Positions 27,180 through 36,216 of a stretch of DNA of 64,000 bases are shown here, piece after piece. Under the pieces are notes generated by a model. That model ran no database searches, was not told the origin of the DNA, and saw only the letters and a program-made list of their open reading frames with translations. Origin of the DNA: Nostoc sp. 'Peltigera membranacea cyanobiont' N6 (GTDB lineage: Bacteria; Cyanobacteriota; Cyanobacteriia; Cyanobacteriales; Nostocaceae); the NCBI RefSeq assembly GCF_002949735.1, contig NZ_CP026681.1, positions 4,602,501 through 4,666,500 on the forward strand, read 5' to 3'. Each line of letters starts with the position of its first letter. The stretch's first letter is position 1. The position numbers and the translations under genes are program-made.

Positions 27180-27769
27180 AAAGTCAGTAGACCGAAAAGT
27201 TCTGCGATCGCCAAAAAATAGTAGCCTGTGATACCGTTTTTGGATAAAAGTGCAAAAGCTGATTGCTTGGAATAAATGATAATTTAAACTTATCTATTAA
27301 CTCCTAAAATCAACTGAAATTAACCAGATGGCAAGTACACTTCACAGGCTACCCCATAGTTGCAGTCTACTGCTTGAGGTAAAAATTCAAGCAAAGCATT
27401 TGTTTGAGTGTAAATAACACTGGCCTTGAGTATGAATTGGAATATATTCTGTTAAACAGTTAACTACTTCGTTTAAGGTTTTACTATCAGTTAGAACTGG
27501 CTCTGTTGCATTCATAACCAAACTAAATAATCCTCAATTTTGCTTCTTTACCTCCATACTCTACAAAAATTGCATACTACAGATCCAGAACTATCTTTTG
27601 GTGGGCGCGTTACCCTTAACTTTTTCGGTGATTAATTAGTTTTACTTATTTATGGTTGCTTCAGGAGTTTTCTAAAAAATGTATCTCAGAATACGGTTTG
27701 TTTGACAACAGTCGGTTTTATAAGTATCGCTCTGTGCGCGATCGCAGAACTTTTCGGTCTACTGACTTT
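27180..27769. mobile_element. 590-bp element with perfect 31-bp terminal inverted repeats
   Basis: The 31 bases at 27181-27211 (AAGTCAGTAGACCG to TCTGCGATCGC) recur as exact reverse complement at 27738-27768, and the match extends one base further outward. No transposase is encoded between them, so this may be a non-autonomous or decayed insertion. No clear target duplication is seen. The left copy also lies within 200 bases of the ABC exporter stop. Confidence 0.6.
27320..27515 (-). pseudogene. Frameshifted small gene remnant inside the inverted-repeat element
   Basis: On the - strand an ATG at 27515 opens MNATEPVLTDSKTLNEVVNC and runs to HTQG. After a one-base shift it continues as VIYTQTNALLEFLPQAVDCN, then GVACEVYLPSG and a stop at 27320. 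The two pieces join into a plausible protein of about 65 residues. I do not recognise the family. One base was lost or gained, so it is probably not expressed in full. Confidence 0.45.
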
Positions 27770-29039
27770 ATAAATAGTTTCTTATTTAATCTACTTTCAT
27801 GACGAAGTTTTGCAGTGAAAAAATAACAAGTTATGTTTTTGTTGTAAAACATTAGTTTTAAATACTTTTATAAAATACCCAAAAGTATCTAAATGCACAA
27901 ATTTGCTATCACTATATTTTTCCTAAATGGCAACCAATAAGAGCGTAACTTATGACTATTAAAGCTTCTAAGGATAATCTTCTCACGATTAGATAAATAA
28001 TTTAATATTCAGCAAATAAATTAGTGAGATGTATGTTATGGTTTTTATAGGAATCAAAACAGTGAAAACACAAAAAGACTTCAAGACAAGTTTGAGGCAA
28101 GCTCAAGAAAGTTTTTTTGCTCTGGTAAGTCCCCTTGAAATCGCTACATCTTTTTGTAACAAAAATCTAAAACTAGATTGAGTAGGATCGTAGCCTTTGT
28201 AACAACTTGAAGTCAATTGAAATTTATCTGGGTCTAAGCCAATAAGAGTTGGCTAACCTAGCTAGAGCATTATTACCTGCAAAAGGCGATTACTCTTGGA
28301 GTCTGGGAAGAAAGACTCTTAGTACAGCCTGACAAATCAATAGAAATACAGAATATTTACAAACTTAGTCTTGCGGGGACAAACATTTTCAACCGCAAAT
28401 TAAGTTGAAGCAGTTGCTGATTTTTGGAACGCAAATTTCAAGCAGAATGGTGTAGTTCCACAATTTTCAGGAATTTACCATACTGTCAAAAGTCACCTAG
28501 ATATTATCTAAGCCAGAGTGTTAGGGATTGCCTGTGCAGGCATTATAGTACTGCACCTATAGCTATCACTTTTTGGCTGGAATTTATCCTGCTGTATCAA
28601 TCACGAAACGAGAAGCGCTATAGAGGTTCTTGGCGACTTGATATCTGCAAAATCAGAGAACTTGCAGCGACCATTTAGAGTGGATTGCAATTTGGTTGGT
28701 TGTGTGGTTCATGGAACAAATCTGCCTTCGTTTGAATTCCTGCTGCAACCACTCTTGAGGCTTGAGCAACCATTTGGGATTCTGTTACAACAACTGACAA
28801 TGCTGAAGTCAATGTTTTAAAGGCTTCTTTATTAGGAGATGGAGATTTCTCTATCCTTTGAGCGATCGCTTTGTGGGTAAATATGTTCTGATTTTAACTG
28901 TTTTTGTCGGGGTGTGATGTCTAGTAACAAGTTGCTACACGTCAACGCCAACAGGCTCTACTTCCCTACGTTCCAAGGGTGAATATCTCATATCAAGCTT
29001 CCAAACCCATCAATTAAATCATTGTAGGAAAACACAACC

Positions 29040-29930
29040 ATGACTGACCCAAAAATTAGACAAATAGCTTTCTATGGTAAAGGCGGTATTGGTAAATCTA
29101 CCACCTCTCAAAACACCCTAGCAGCAATGGCAGAAATGGGTCAGCGCGTGCTGATTGTTGGTTGCGACCCCAAAGCTGACTCTACCCGTTTGATGCTACA
29201 CAGTAAAGCTCAAACAAGCGTTCTTCAATTAGCTGCTGAACGTGGCGCTGTAGAAGATATTGAACTCGAAGAAGTAATGCTGACCGGTTTCCGGGATGTA
29301 CGTTGTGTGGAGTCTGGTGGCCCTGAACCTGGTGTAGGTTGCGCCGGTCGTGGTATTATCACCGCTATCAACTTCTTAGAAGAAAACGGTGCTTACAAAG
29401 ATGTTGACTTTGTAAGTTACGACGTTTTGGGTGACGTTGTGTGCGGTGGTTTCGCTATGCCTATCCGTGAAGGTAAGGCACAAGAAATCTACATCGTTAC
29501 CTCTGGTGAAATGATGGCGATGTATGCTGCTAACAACATTGCTCGTGGTGTTCTCAAATATGCTCACACTGGCGGTGTGCGCTTGGGTGGTTTGATTTGT
29601 AACAGCCGTAACGTTGACCGGGAAATCGATCTTATCGAAACCCTGGCAAAACGCTTGAACACCCAAATGATTCACTACGTACCTCGTGACAATATTGTGC
29701 AACACGCAGAATTGCGTCGCATGACTGTTAACGAGTATGCGCCTGACAGTAACCAAGCTAATGAATATCGGACATTAGGTACAAAGATCATCAACAACAA
29801 GAATCTGACTGTCCCCACACCTATTGAGATGGAAGAGTTAGAAGATTTGTTGATTGAATTCGGTATCCTCGAAAGCGAGGAAAATGCTGCAATGCTGATT
29901 GGTAAGACTGCTACTGAAGCACCTGTATAG
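29040..29930 (+). CDS. nifH: Nitrogenase iron protein (dinitrogenase reductase)
   Basis: This 296-residue Fe protein binds MgATP and a 4Fe-4S cluster between two subunits and passes electrons to dinitrogenase. It has the P-loop YGKGGIGKST and switch I DPKADSTR. The cluster ligands are Cys101 (GPEPGVGCAGRG, with the Arg that is ADP-ribosylated in some bacteria) and Cys135 (DVVCGGFAMP). The C-terminal third differs from typical heterocyst nifH1 (ESEENAAMLIGKTATEAPV). No nifD, nifK or other nif gene is next to it; an orphan copy like nifH2 of Anabaena is likely. TAGGAAAA precedes the ATG. It converges on the CRISPR array 57 bases downstream. Confidence 0.96.
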   Translation: MTDPKIRQIAFYGKGGIGKSTTSQNTLAAMAEMGQRVLIVGCDPKADSTRLMLHSKAQTSVLQLAAERGAVEDIELEEVMLTGFRDVRCVESGGPEPGVGCAGRGIITAINFLEENGAYKDVDFVSYDVLGDVVCGGFAMPIREGKAQEIYIVTSGEMMAMYAANNIARGVLKYAHTGGVRLGGLICNSRNVDREIDLIETLAKRLNTQMIHYVPRDNIVQHAELRRMTVNEYAPDSNQANEYRTLGTKIINNKNLTVPTPIEMEELEDLLIEFGILESEENAAMLIGKTATEAPV

Positions 29931-29951
29931 TATCAATTAAATAATGGTCTA

Positions 29952-29976
29952 GGGTGGGCACTAAGCCCACCCTTTT
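29952..29976 (+). terminator. Rho-independent terminator of nifH
   Basis: A perfect stem GGGTGGGC / GCCCACCC with a 5-base loop is followed by TTTT, 21 bases after the nifH stop. It should separate nifH transcription from the CRISPR array that is read toward it. Confidence 0.9.
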
Positions 29977-29986
29977 CCCAATTATT

Positions 29987-31902
29987 GTTTCAATCCCTAA
30001 TAGGGATTTTGATGAATTGCAATGGAGTTTAGATGCCAAGATATCGCCACTTTGGATTTGTTTCAATCCCTAATAGGGATTTTGATGAATTGCAATTCAG
30101 ATTCCGACTTTTGGAAAGAATCGGTTCTACCGTTTCAATCCCTAATAGGGATTTTGATGAATTGCAATTTTAGAAGAAAGAAAATCTCCGCAACGATTGC
30201 TTAGTTTCAATCCCTAATAGGGATTTTGATGAATTGCAATAGACACAGAGAGGGCTTTTTAGCGGGAATTCATCAGTTTCAATCCCTAATAGGGATTTTG
30301 ATGAATTGCAATAAGCAATCAATCGAAGTAAGCCCAGAACTAGCCTCGTTTCAATCCCTAATAGGGATTTTGATGAATTGCAATCCTCCATCCCTTTTTA
30401 AATTCCTCCAATTTAGATGTTTCAATCCCTAATAGGGATTTTGATGAATTGCAATTATGATATTTTTACTGCTCAGAATGGTAGTGAAAAGTTTCAATCC
30501 CTAATAGGGATTTTGATGAATTGCAATTTAACCAAATGCCCAAACTCGATCTCAAGCCGGGAGAAGTTTCAATCCCTAATAGGGATTTTGATGAATTGCA
30601 ATTATCTTTGTCTGGGAGTAATTGCGATCGCCCTTTCAGTTTCAATCCCTAATAGGGATTTTGATGAATTGCAATTCGGACTCAGTAACGAGCGCATTGC
30701 CAGCGCCCAGTTTCAATCCCTAATAGGGATTTTGATGAATTGCAATGTCGTTACATTATTTGGTCGTGTTGCCGGGTCGTTTCAATCCCTAATAGGGATT
30801 TTGATGAATTGCAATTTTTCCGGTCGAGTCGCACGAGTGGTATCGCTGTTGTTTCAATCCCTAATAGGGATTTTGATGAATTGCAATTTGGGTCGAGAAA
30901 CGGGAAATCCCGGTACCGGATGAGTTTCAATCCCTAATAGGGATTTTGATGAATTGCAATCCTCGCCGCAAGCTCGATTGCGAGAAATTCGGGTAATTGG
31001 TTTCAATCCCTAATAGGGATTTTGATGAATTGCAATCTGAAGACATCAACAATTAAGCCAAGTTTTGCCGTTTCAATCCCTAATAGGGATTTTGATGAAT
31101 TGCAATCAGAACCGATTGAGGTAGAAGAGCCGATCATTCGTTTCAATCCCTAATAGGGATTTTGATGAATTGCAATCAGCGATCGCGTCCTCTTCACTAA
31201 TATCCTGCAATCGCTCGTTTCAATCCCTAATAGGGATTTTGATGAATTGCAATTTGCATTGCGTTTCCAAAATGCAAAGGAGGCGTGAGATGTTTCAATC
31301 CCTAATAGGGATTTTGATGAATTGCAATTAAAAAGGTGGAGTCATTATGCCAATAATCGGTTTGTTTCAATCCCTAATAGGGATTTTGATGAATTGCAAT
31401 TACTGCAATCTAAACGGGTTCCGTCACAGTCACAAACGTTTCAATCCCTAATAGGGATTTTGATGAATTGCAATTCGATATAATTCAAGCTTACTACTCA
31501 TACTATGCTGTTTCAATCCCTAATAGGGATTTTGATGAATTGCAATGCATAGATATGAAATTTGGGATTAATATGTTAGGAGTTTCAATCCCTAATAGGG
31601 ATTTTGATGAATTGCAATGTTTGTAATAATCTCGATGTTGTGCCAATCTATGTTTCAATCCCTAATAGGGATTTTGATGAATTGCAATTTATTGTCAGCC
31701 TTGGAACATTAGCAACTTTCACGTTTCAATCCCTAATAGGGATTTTGATGAATTGCAATTCAAAAACATCATCATCTTTAATGTCTATGTAGTTGTTTCA
31801 ATCCCTAATAGGGATTTTGATGAATTGCAATTAAAATTTCCCCGTATTCAGCAGTGTCAATGCTGGTTTCAATCCCTAATAGGGATTTTGATGAATTGCA
31901 AT
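29987..31902 (-). CRISPR. CRISPR array, 27 repeats of 37 bp and 26 spacers (subtype I-D)
   Basis: The repeat is 37 bases, on the + strand beginning GTTTCAATCCCTAATAGGGA and ending GATGAATTGCAAT. Repeat starts are 29987, 30060, 30132, 30204, 30276, 30348, 30419, 30491, 30566, 30639, 30710, 30779, 30851, 30924, 31000, 31070, 31140, 31217, 31292, 31364, 31438, 31510, 31582, 31652, 31723, 31795 and 31866. Spacers are 32-40 bases. The internal palindrome AATCCCTAATAGGGATT gives the stem. Cyanobacterial I-D repeats end in ATTGAAAC, which is on the - strand here, so the array is probably transcribed leftward from a leader next to cas2. All copies look identical, including both ends. Confidence 0.97.
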
Positions 31903-32170
31903 GGCAGGAGGCTGAAACCCAAGCTGTATTTAGTTTTCAAGGTGCAGTTTCGCGGTTCAAGGGCAATCATAGCATTAGAGAATTCGTTTGGAAAGAGCGT
32001 CAGGAAAATTTAAAGGCTGAAATCGTTTTTTGATAAGCATTTCAGAGATTGCGCGGATGAGGATTAGGCAAATAATGGGTTGAAAGCCTTGCTGTACTTG
32101 GGATAGAAGCACTTTTTTGGGGCTGTGAAATTTGTACACCTACCCCTCCGCGCATTTGAGATGCAAGAAC
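31903..32170 (-). promoter_or_regulatory. Probable CRISPR leader between cas2 and the array
   Basis: This 268-base gap lies between the cas2 stop and the first (newest) repeat. It has no open reading frame of note. Position and the orientation of the repeats make it the leader with the array promoter and adaptation signals. I cannot point to a certain -10/-35 pair. Confidence 0.6.
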
Positions 32171-32458
32171 CTAGCTAGAAAGAGACTCAGCAAAGAAAAT
32201 TGTTTCGTCTCGTGGCTGTTCTCCGCCAATACGTTCGATTTTTCCCTGACAGCAGCCACAGAGAAAATAAAAGCGCACGCTATCGGTGTCGGGTTTAATC
32301 AATTTGGCCAAACGCGATCGCAGTTTAGCATACTGAGTGAGAGTGATATCGCACTCAAACACACTCAGTTGCATCCATTGTCCGTAAGACTTGAGAATGG
32401 AATGGATTTTAGTTCGACGCTTATCTTCTGGAATGTCGTAGCTGACAACAATATACAT
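32171..32458 (-). CDS. cas2: CRISPR-associated endoribonuclease Cas2
   Basis: This 95-residue Cas2 has the usual first strand with the conserved Asp (YIVVSYDIPEDKRRTKI), LKSYGQWMQLSVFECDI and the C-terminal strand VRFYFLCGCC. Together with Cas1 it forms the complex that captures and integrates new spacers. It begins 7 bases after the cas1 stop and is the last cas gene before the leader. Confidence 0.96.
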   Translation of the reverse strand: MYIVVSYDIPEDKRRTKIHSILKSYGQWMQLSVFECDITLTQYAKLRSRLAKLIKPDTDSVRFYFLCGCCQGKIERIGGEQPRDETIFFAESLSS

Positions 32459-32465
32459 GGGAAAG

Positions 32466-33470
32466 TTATTTGAGAACTAAGGGGGGATATTTATCGATTT
32501 CATTCATGAGGTACTTACTCAATAACCTCGCCTGAATTTCAAAGGATTTTTGGTAGGTGCATTTAGTTCCCATGACTGGATGTTTGAATTCCGATTGTTT
32601 CTTTTGTTCGTAGGCGCGGAGAAATGTATGCAGTCCTTCTTTGGTTAAAGACACAGCACCACTGAGCGGTTCGGTGGTAAAGTCAGCTAAGGTTAGCGAT
32701 CGCTTGTTAATTAGCGACAACACTACAGCATCCACTATTAAGGGACGAAATTCTTCCATCAAGTCTAAGGCTAGGGAAGGTCTACCATAACGTTCGACAT
32801 GTAAGTATCCTAGATAAGGATCGAAGCCGACTATATTTAAAGCACTTTGCACATCATGACGTAGTAATGAATACCCAAAACTCAGTAAAGCGTTAACTGG
32901 ATCGGTTGGTGGGCGGCGGTTTCTGGCTTCAAATCGGAATTCTGGGGTTTTGATTAGCTGTTGAAAACAACCGAAATAAGCTGCACTACCCGCACCTTCT
33001 AAGCCTCTGAGGGAATCAATACTGCTAGTTTTTTCGATTGGTGCGATCGCGTTTTCTAATCGAGTGATGTTATTATTCAGGTCAGTATCAGGATGTTCTC
33101 GCTGAGTGCGAAGTAAGCTATGACGGTAATTTTTCAATTTACCGCGCACAAATCCCCGAACTAAATGTATTGCTGATTGTGATTCTCCCACAGCTTGCCA
33201 TTGGGCTTTCCGAACAAAGATATTTTTGGTAACTTCTGGTTCTAAACGTCCTAAATATCGTCCATTTTGGGTGAGAAATGTTAAACAAATATGACGATCT
33301 AAAAGTTCACTGACGACGGCGGGAGAAATAGTAGCCCGTCCTAGTACTACAATCCCTTCTAGTTTAATTAAAGGGATATCCATGATAGTTTTTTGTTCAG
33401 CTTTGACGGTGAGACGTTCGTCAACTTTGCCGATAAAAGCGTCAGCTTGTGTTACGTAAAGTGTTCCCAT
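32466..33470 (-). CDS. cas1: CRISPR integrase Cas1 (subtype I-D)
   Basis: This 334-residue Cas1 integrates protospacers at the leader end. The metal-binding residues are in the expected contexts: Glu in LRGLEGAGSAAYF, His in YLGYLHVERYGRPSLALDLMEEFRPLI, and the Glu/Asp of that last segment. It starts at ATG with TAGGAAAA upstream. The upstream gap to cas4 (33471-33628) carries a copy of the dispersed GACGCGAT-AATCGCCGTCTC hairpin repeat. Gene order cas4-cas1-cas2 is normal for I-D. Confidence 0.96.
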   Translation of the reverse strand: MGTLYVTQADAFIGKVDERLTVKAEQKTIMDIPLIKLEGIVVLGRATISPAVVSELLDRHICLTFLTQNGRYLGRLEPEVTKNIFVRKAQWQAVGESQSAIHLVRGFVRGKLKNYRHSLLRTQREHPDTDLNNNITRLENAIAPIEKTSSIDSLRGLEGAGSAAYFGCFQQLIKTPEFRFEARNRRPPTDPVNALLSFGYSLLRHDVQSALNIVGFDPYLGYLHVERYGRPSLALDLMEEFRPLIVDAVVLSLINKRSLTLADFTTEPLSGAVSLTKEGLHTFLRAYEQKKQSEFKHPVMGTKCTYQKSFEIQARLLSKYLMNEIDKYPPLVLK

Positions 33471-33628
33471 TTTTGATTTTTCCTAGTAATAATCTGGGTT
33501 TGAGGAAATATAATTCGATCCGGTTAGCAAGGGTTGTTGGTGTAGATCATTGGTCTTTTAAGACGCGATGAATCGCCGTCTCTACATGATGGGTTTGGGA
33601 TTATCTGAAAACTGTATTAGGGTATGAT

Positions 33629-34222
33629 TTAATTGACTTCTTGATAACTTTTGACTTTATCAGTGGCTTTGGGCAAACATTGCGAATAAAGGCTGCATCC
33701 TTGGCAGCGTTTGCTGTAAACTGGTTTTGGCATTGCTCCGGTTTCTAAGAGATTTGTGACAGATTGAATAGTAGCGATCGCACTTTGCCGTAACTCTGCA
33801 TTAATCTCTACCAATTGCCGTTGATGGGAGTGGGCATAATAGATATATCCAGTGTTAACAGTTTCTCCTGTCATCTCTTCTAAACATAAGGCTTGGGCGC
33901 AAACTTGCAACTCATCGTTATCCCATTCACCTTTGCGTCCCCGTTTGTATTCAACTGGATAAATTTCACCTGATTCAGCTTCAATTAAATCAGATTTTCC
34001 GATGAGTTTGTATTGCTCAGACTTCAGCCAAATTGCTCGAATCTGCCAAGTTTCTCCTCGTTGCACATCGCTTGTCGTGTGGACGCGATCGTGTAATGTT
34101 GTGCCTTCAATTGTGTATTGATTATCGGTAAACTCCCCTGCACAAAACATCCGCCAACAGCGATGCGGACAATAGGCATATTGATTCAATGCCGCAATAG
34201 AAATGTATTCGGTTTGGTTCAT
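33629..34222 (-). CDS. cas4: CRISPR-associated exonuclease Cas4
   Basis: This 197-residue Cas4 has an N-terminal cysteine (YAYCPHRCWRM) and three C-terminal cysteines (CQGCSLYSQC) for the Fe-S cluster. The RecB nuclease motifs are GKSDLIEAESGEIYPVEYKRG and the Gln of DELQVCAQALCLE. It trims pre-spacers and selects PAM ends before integration. It lies 30 bases after the cas6 stop. Confidence 0.95.
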   Translation of the reverse strand: MNQTEYISIAALNQYAYCPHRCWRMFCAGEFTDNQYTIEGTTLHDRVHTTSDVQRGETWQIRAIWLKSEQYKLIGKSDLIEAESGEIYPVEYKRGRKGEWDNDELQVCAQALCLEEMTGETVNTGYIYYAHSHQRQLVEINAELRQSAIATIQSVTNLLETGAMPKPVYSKRCQGCSLYSQCLPKATDKVKSYQEVN

Positions 34223-34252
34223 AACTTAGGTAGTTTTAAATGATGTTTGAAA

Positions 34253-35086
34253 TTAGGGAGAATATAGCCGCCGCGTCATTCCCATGCCCATTGTTGTTTT
34301 GCGACCAATTCCTGCATACAAAGCAAAGTCAGCTAAAGCGTTAATTTGCTTAATTTGAATCGGTTCAATTGCTCCCAAAATCTTGTAGTTAACTTCGCCA
34401 AGAATGCCAATGAATTTACTACGAGAGTCTGCTAATATTTCTGTGTGAATGTTGACAAAAGAAGGAAATATTGACTCGATCGCAATCTGAGATAATTCTA
34501 TGCCACTGTATTTATTCCACCGCGAAAGTAGGGAATTAAAGACAGATTCTCTGGTAGGAAGAGTACTGTCATACTGTCCTTGACGGAAGGCGGTAGGTGT
34601 GGAGAAGCTAAGGTTAATGGAAGAATTGCGATCGCTAGCTTGTTCGTATAATTGAGCATAAGTACTGGCATTAGCCCAAGGTTGAATAGATTGGGGTGTG
34701 CCTTGAATGCTGGTAATATACAAGTCAGCCGGGCCAAGATGCCAAGGGCGATTGGGATTAAGATTTAGCCAGAGTTGGGTAAGTTGGCTAAATAGAGTGT
34801 CGTCTAATAAAGAGATGCGCCACCAACAAGGAGTTCCGACGGGAATGGGTTCTTGATGAGAGTATTGCAATTGAGATCCTCTTTTACCCCCCTTGAAATA
34901 ACTGTCAATTTGTAGGGGGGAGAGGGTGAAAGCTTTGTCTGCGGTGGAATCGTGGAGGCGATCGCCTAATGTTCTATCTACGGAACTAACGAGTGTTAAA
35001 AATAAAGCATGAAGATGTCTGCCAGTAAGATACTGGGAAGGTATAGGAGACTGGGGAAGCAAATTTAATACTAAGCTATGAGGCAT
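34253..35086 (-). CDS. cas6: CRISPR RNA endonuclease Cas6
   Basis: This 277-residue RAMP protein carries two ferredoxin-like folds and the C-terminal glycine-rich loop GIGRKTTMGMGMTRRLYSP typical of Cas6. It cuts the repeat RNA to give crRNAs with an ATTGAAAC-type 5' handle. An N-terminal His-rich segment (TGRHLHALFLTLV) may supply the general base. Its start overlaps the upstream oxygenase gene by 11 bases, so the two are translated together. Confidence 0.9.
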   Translation of the reverse strand: MPHSLVLNLLPQSPIPSQYLTGRHLHALFLTLVSSVDRTLGDRLHDSTADKAFTLSPLQIDSYFKGGKRGSQLQYSHQEPIPVGTPCWWRISLLDDTLFSQLTQLWLNLNPNRPWHLGPADLYITSIQGTPQSIQPWANASTYAQLYEQASDRNSSINLSFSTPTAFRQGQYDSTLPTRESVFNSLLSRWNKYSGIELSQIAIESIFPSFVNIHTEILADSRSKFIGILGEVNYKILGAIEPIQIKQINALADFALYAGIGRKTTMGMGMTRRLYSP

Positions 35087-35696
35087 ACTTTTTTTGCTTT
35101 TTTGTAGACTGAGTGCTTCTTGACTCTACAGTGTACTCAGGAATTTCCTGGAGTTCAGCTTCACTCAAACTATACTGTTCACAAACGAGACTGAGGCGAT
35201 TTCCTGGGGTTTTGACAGCGTTAACCGAATGGGTTAAATCACCTTGAAAATAAACTAAAGTATTGAATTGGGGCTTAATTTGCCCAAGTTGGCGTTTGTG
35301 CGATCGCAATACCAGTTCTCCCCCTTCCATATCCGCAGGTACGCGCACATAGAGGACACTGACAACCGCAGGCGGTTCAATGGTTTTGGAGTAAGAACGC
35401 AAAGAGCGATCGATGTGCGGATCGACACGGGAGCCTTCTTTGAGTTGTAAAGGATTGAGGTAAAAAGCATTACAATTCGGTTGGAGAGCCAAATCGAGGT
35501 AAGGTTTGAAGTAGGGAAACTGCTGTTCTACTTTTGGTAATCCAGAACGCTGAAATACTACAGAAAATCCTTTAGTGGCGACAAAATCGCGGTTGAGGTT
35601 GTTGATAGCAAAGTAAGGACAAGCTTGGATTTCTCCCCACAAGTTGTTTAGGTAATCGCTGGGGAAGGCGTTGGTTTGTTGTTGATAGTGTTTCAC
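35076..35696 (-). CDS. 2OG-Fe(II) oxygenase embedded in the cas operon
   Basis: This 206-residue protein has the double-stranded beta-helix oxygenase pattern. HIDRSL gives the proximal His-x-Asp, VSVLYVRVPADMEGGELVL follows, then the distal His in DLTHSV and Arg in GNRLSLVCEQYSL as the 2-oxoglutarate ligand. It starts at GTG and overlaps cas6 by 11 bases, so co-expression with the interference genes is expected. It is not a standard I-D component. It could hydroxylate a Cas protein, another protein or a nucleic acid, or it may be a passenger. It is unrelated in sequence to the IPNS-like enzymes of region 1. Confidence 0.85.
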   Translation of the reverse strand: MKHYQQQTNAFPSDYLNNLWGEIQACPYFAINNLNRDFVATKGFSVVFQRSGLPKVEQQFPYFKPYLDLALQPNCNAFYLNPLQLKEGSRVDPHIDRSLRSYSKTIEPPAVVSVLYVRVPADMEGGELVLRSHKRQLGQIKPQFNTLVYFQGDLTHSVNAVKTPGNRLSLVCEQYSLSEAELQEIPEYTVESRSTQSTKKQKKYAS

Positions 35697-35805
35697 GGGG
35701 GATAGAGGAGCGATCGCTGAATGTGGTATCTAAAATTTTAAAGACTGTCGAGTGATGATAGTAGTATTCTTTTAAGTTAGAAAAACTACATAAGGAGAAA
35801 GAGCA

Positions 35806-36216
35806 ATGAGAATTGATGATTATAATGCAGCAAAGGCACTAACTGAAAAACTCAAAGAGAACTTACCCATTAAAGCACGAGCAGGCAAGGAGTTTTTGAA
35901 GACATTAAAGCAAAAAGGAGTAAACGCCGATCCAGACAGAGAATTTGAAATTGATTTCGTTGGCTATTCAGGAGATGAAGGCGGGATTATGTGCGGACTA
36001 AAAGAGCCAAATAATCCCGAAAGTAAAGAACAATATGTTTCTTCTATTACTCACCTAAAGATTGATCCTAATCATTCTCTAGCTACTGAAGTACAGACTT
36101 ACCAACGCCAGCGAATACGTAAACTAATGTTGCAAGATTCCAGAGGTTTTAAAGCTGAATTAATGACACTAGAGCCGCGAAAAAATAAAAGCCGTAGTAA
36201 AGGTTTTGGGAAGTGA
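35806..36216 (+). CDS. Unknown 136-residue protein, antisense within the cas locus
   Basis: This 136-residue protein has a good AAGGAG ribosome binding site 9 bases before the ATG. It is hydrophilic: helical and lysine-rich at the N-terminus (AAKALTEKLKENLPIKARAG), with a central part containing FEIDFVGYSGDEGGIMCGL and a basic tail (RKNKSRSKGFGK). It lies on the + strand between the oxygenase gene and csc1, and its stop abuts the csc1 stop with no gap. It splits the otherwise co-directional cas genes. I do not recognise the family. A small regulator, antitoxin or nucleic-acid-binding protein would fit its size, but that is speculation. Confidence 0.7.
   Translation: MRIDDYNAAKALTEKLKENLPIKARAGKEFLKTLKQKGVNADPDREFEIDFVGYSGDEGGIMCGLKEPNNPESKEQYVSSITHLKIDPNHSLATEVQTYQRQRIRKLMLQDSRGFKAELMTLEPRKNKSRSKGFGK

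Larger units (their letters stand above)
27033..29039. other. Non-coding, degraded stretch upstream of nifH
   Basis: About 2 kb without an intact gene. It contains the inverted-repeat element at 27180-27769. A - strand remnant lies at about 28103-28255; it reads LIGLDPDKFQLTSSCYKGYD and about 27 further codons, with stops on both sides. The rest is AT-rich. The reading frames at 28424-28678 and 28638-28820 lack start context and protein character. The last 150 bases must hold the nifH promoter and leader; I could not identify a convincing regulator site. Confidence 0.6.

Noticed and set aside
28424..28820. Two overlapping + strand frames before nifH
   Set aside because: No ribosome binding site and composition unlike protein; they lie in the degraded region.
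30022..32013. Several frames of 60-168 codons across the array
   Set aside because: They consist of translated CRISPR repeats (FQSLIGILMNCN) and change frame with spacer length.
32132..32473. 113-codon + strand frame opposite cas2
   Set aside because: It is the antisense shadow of cas2, which has clear family motifs.
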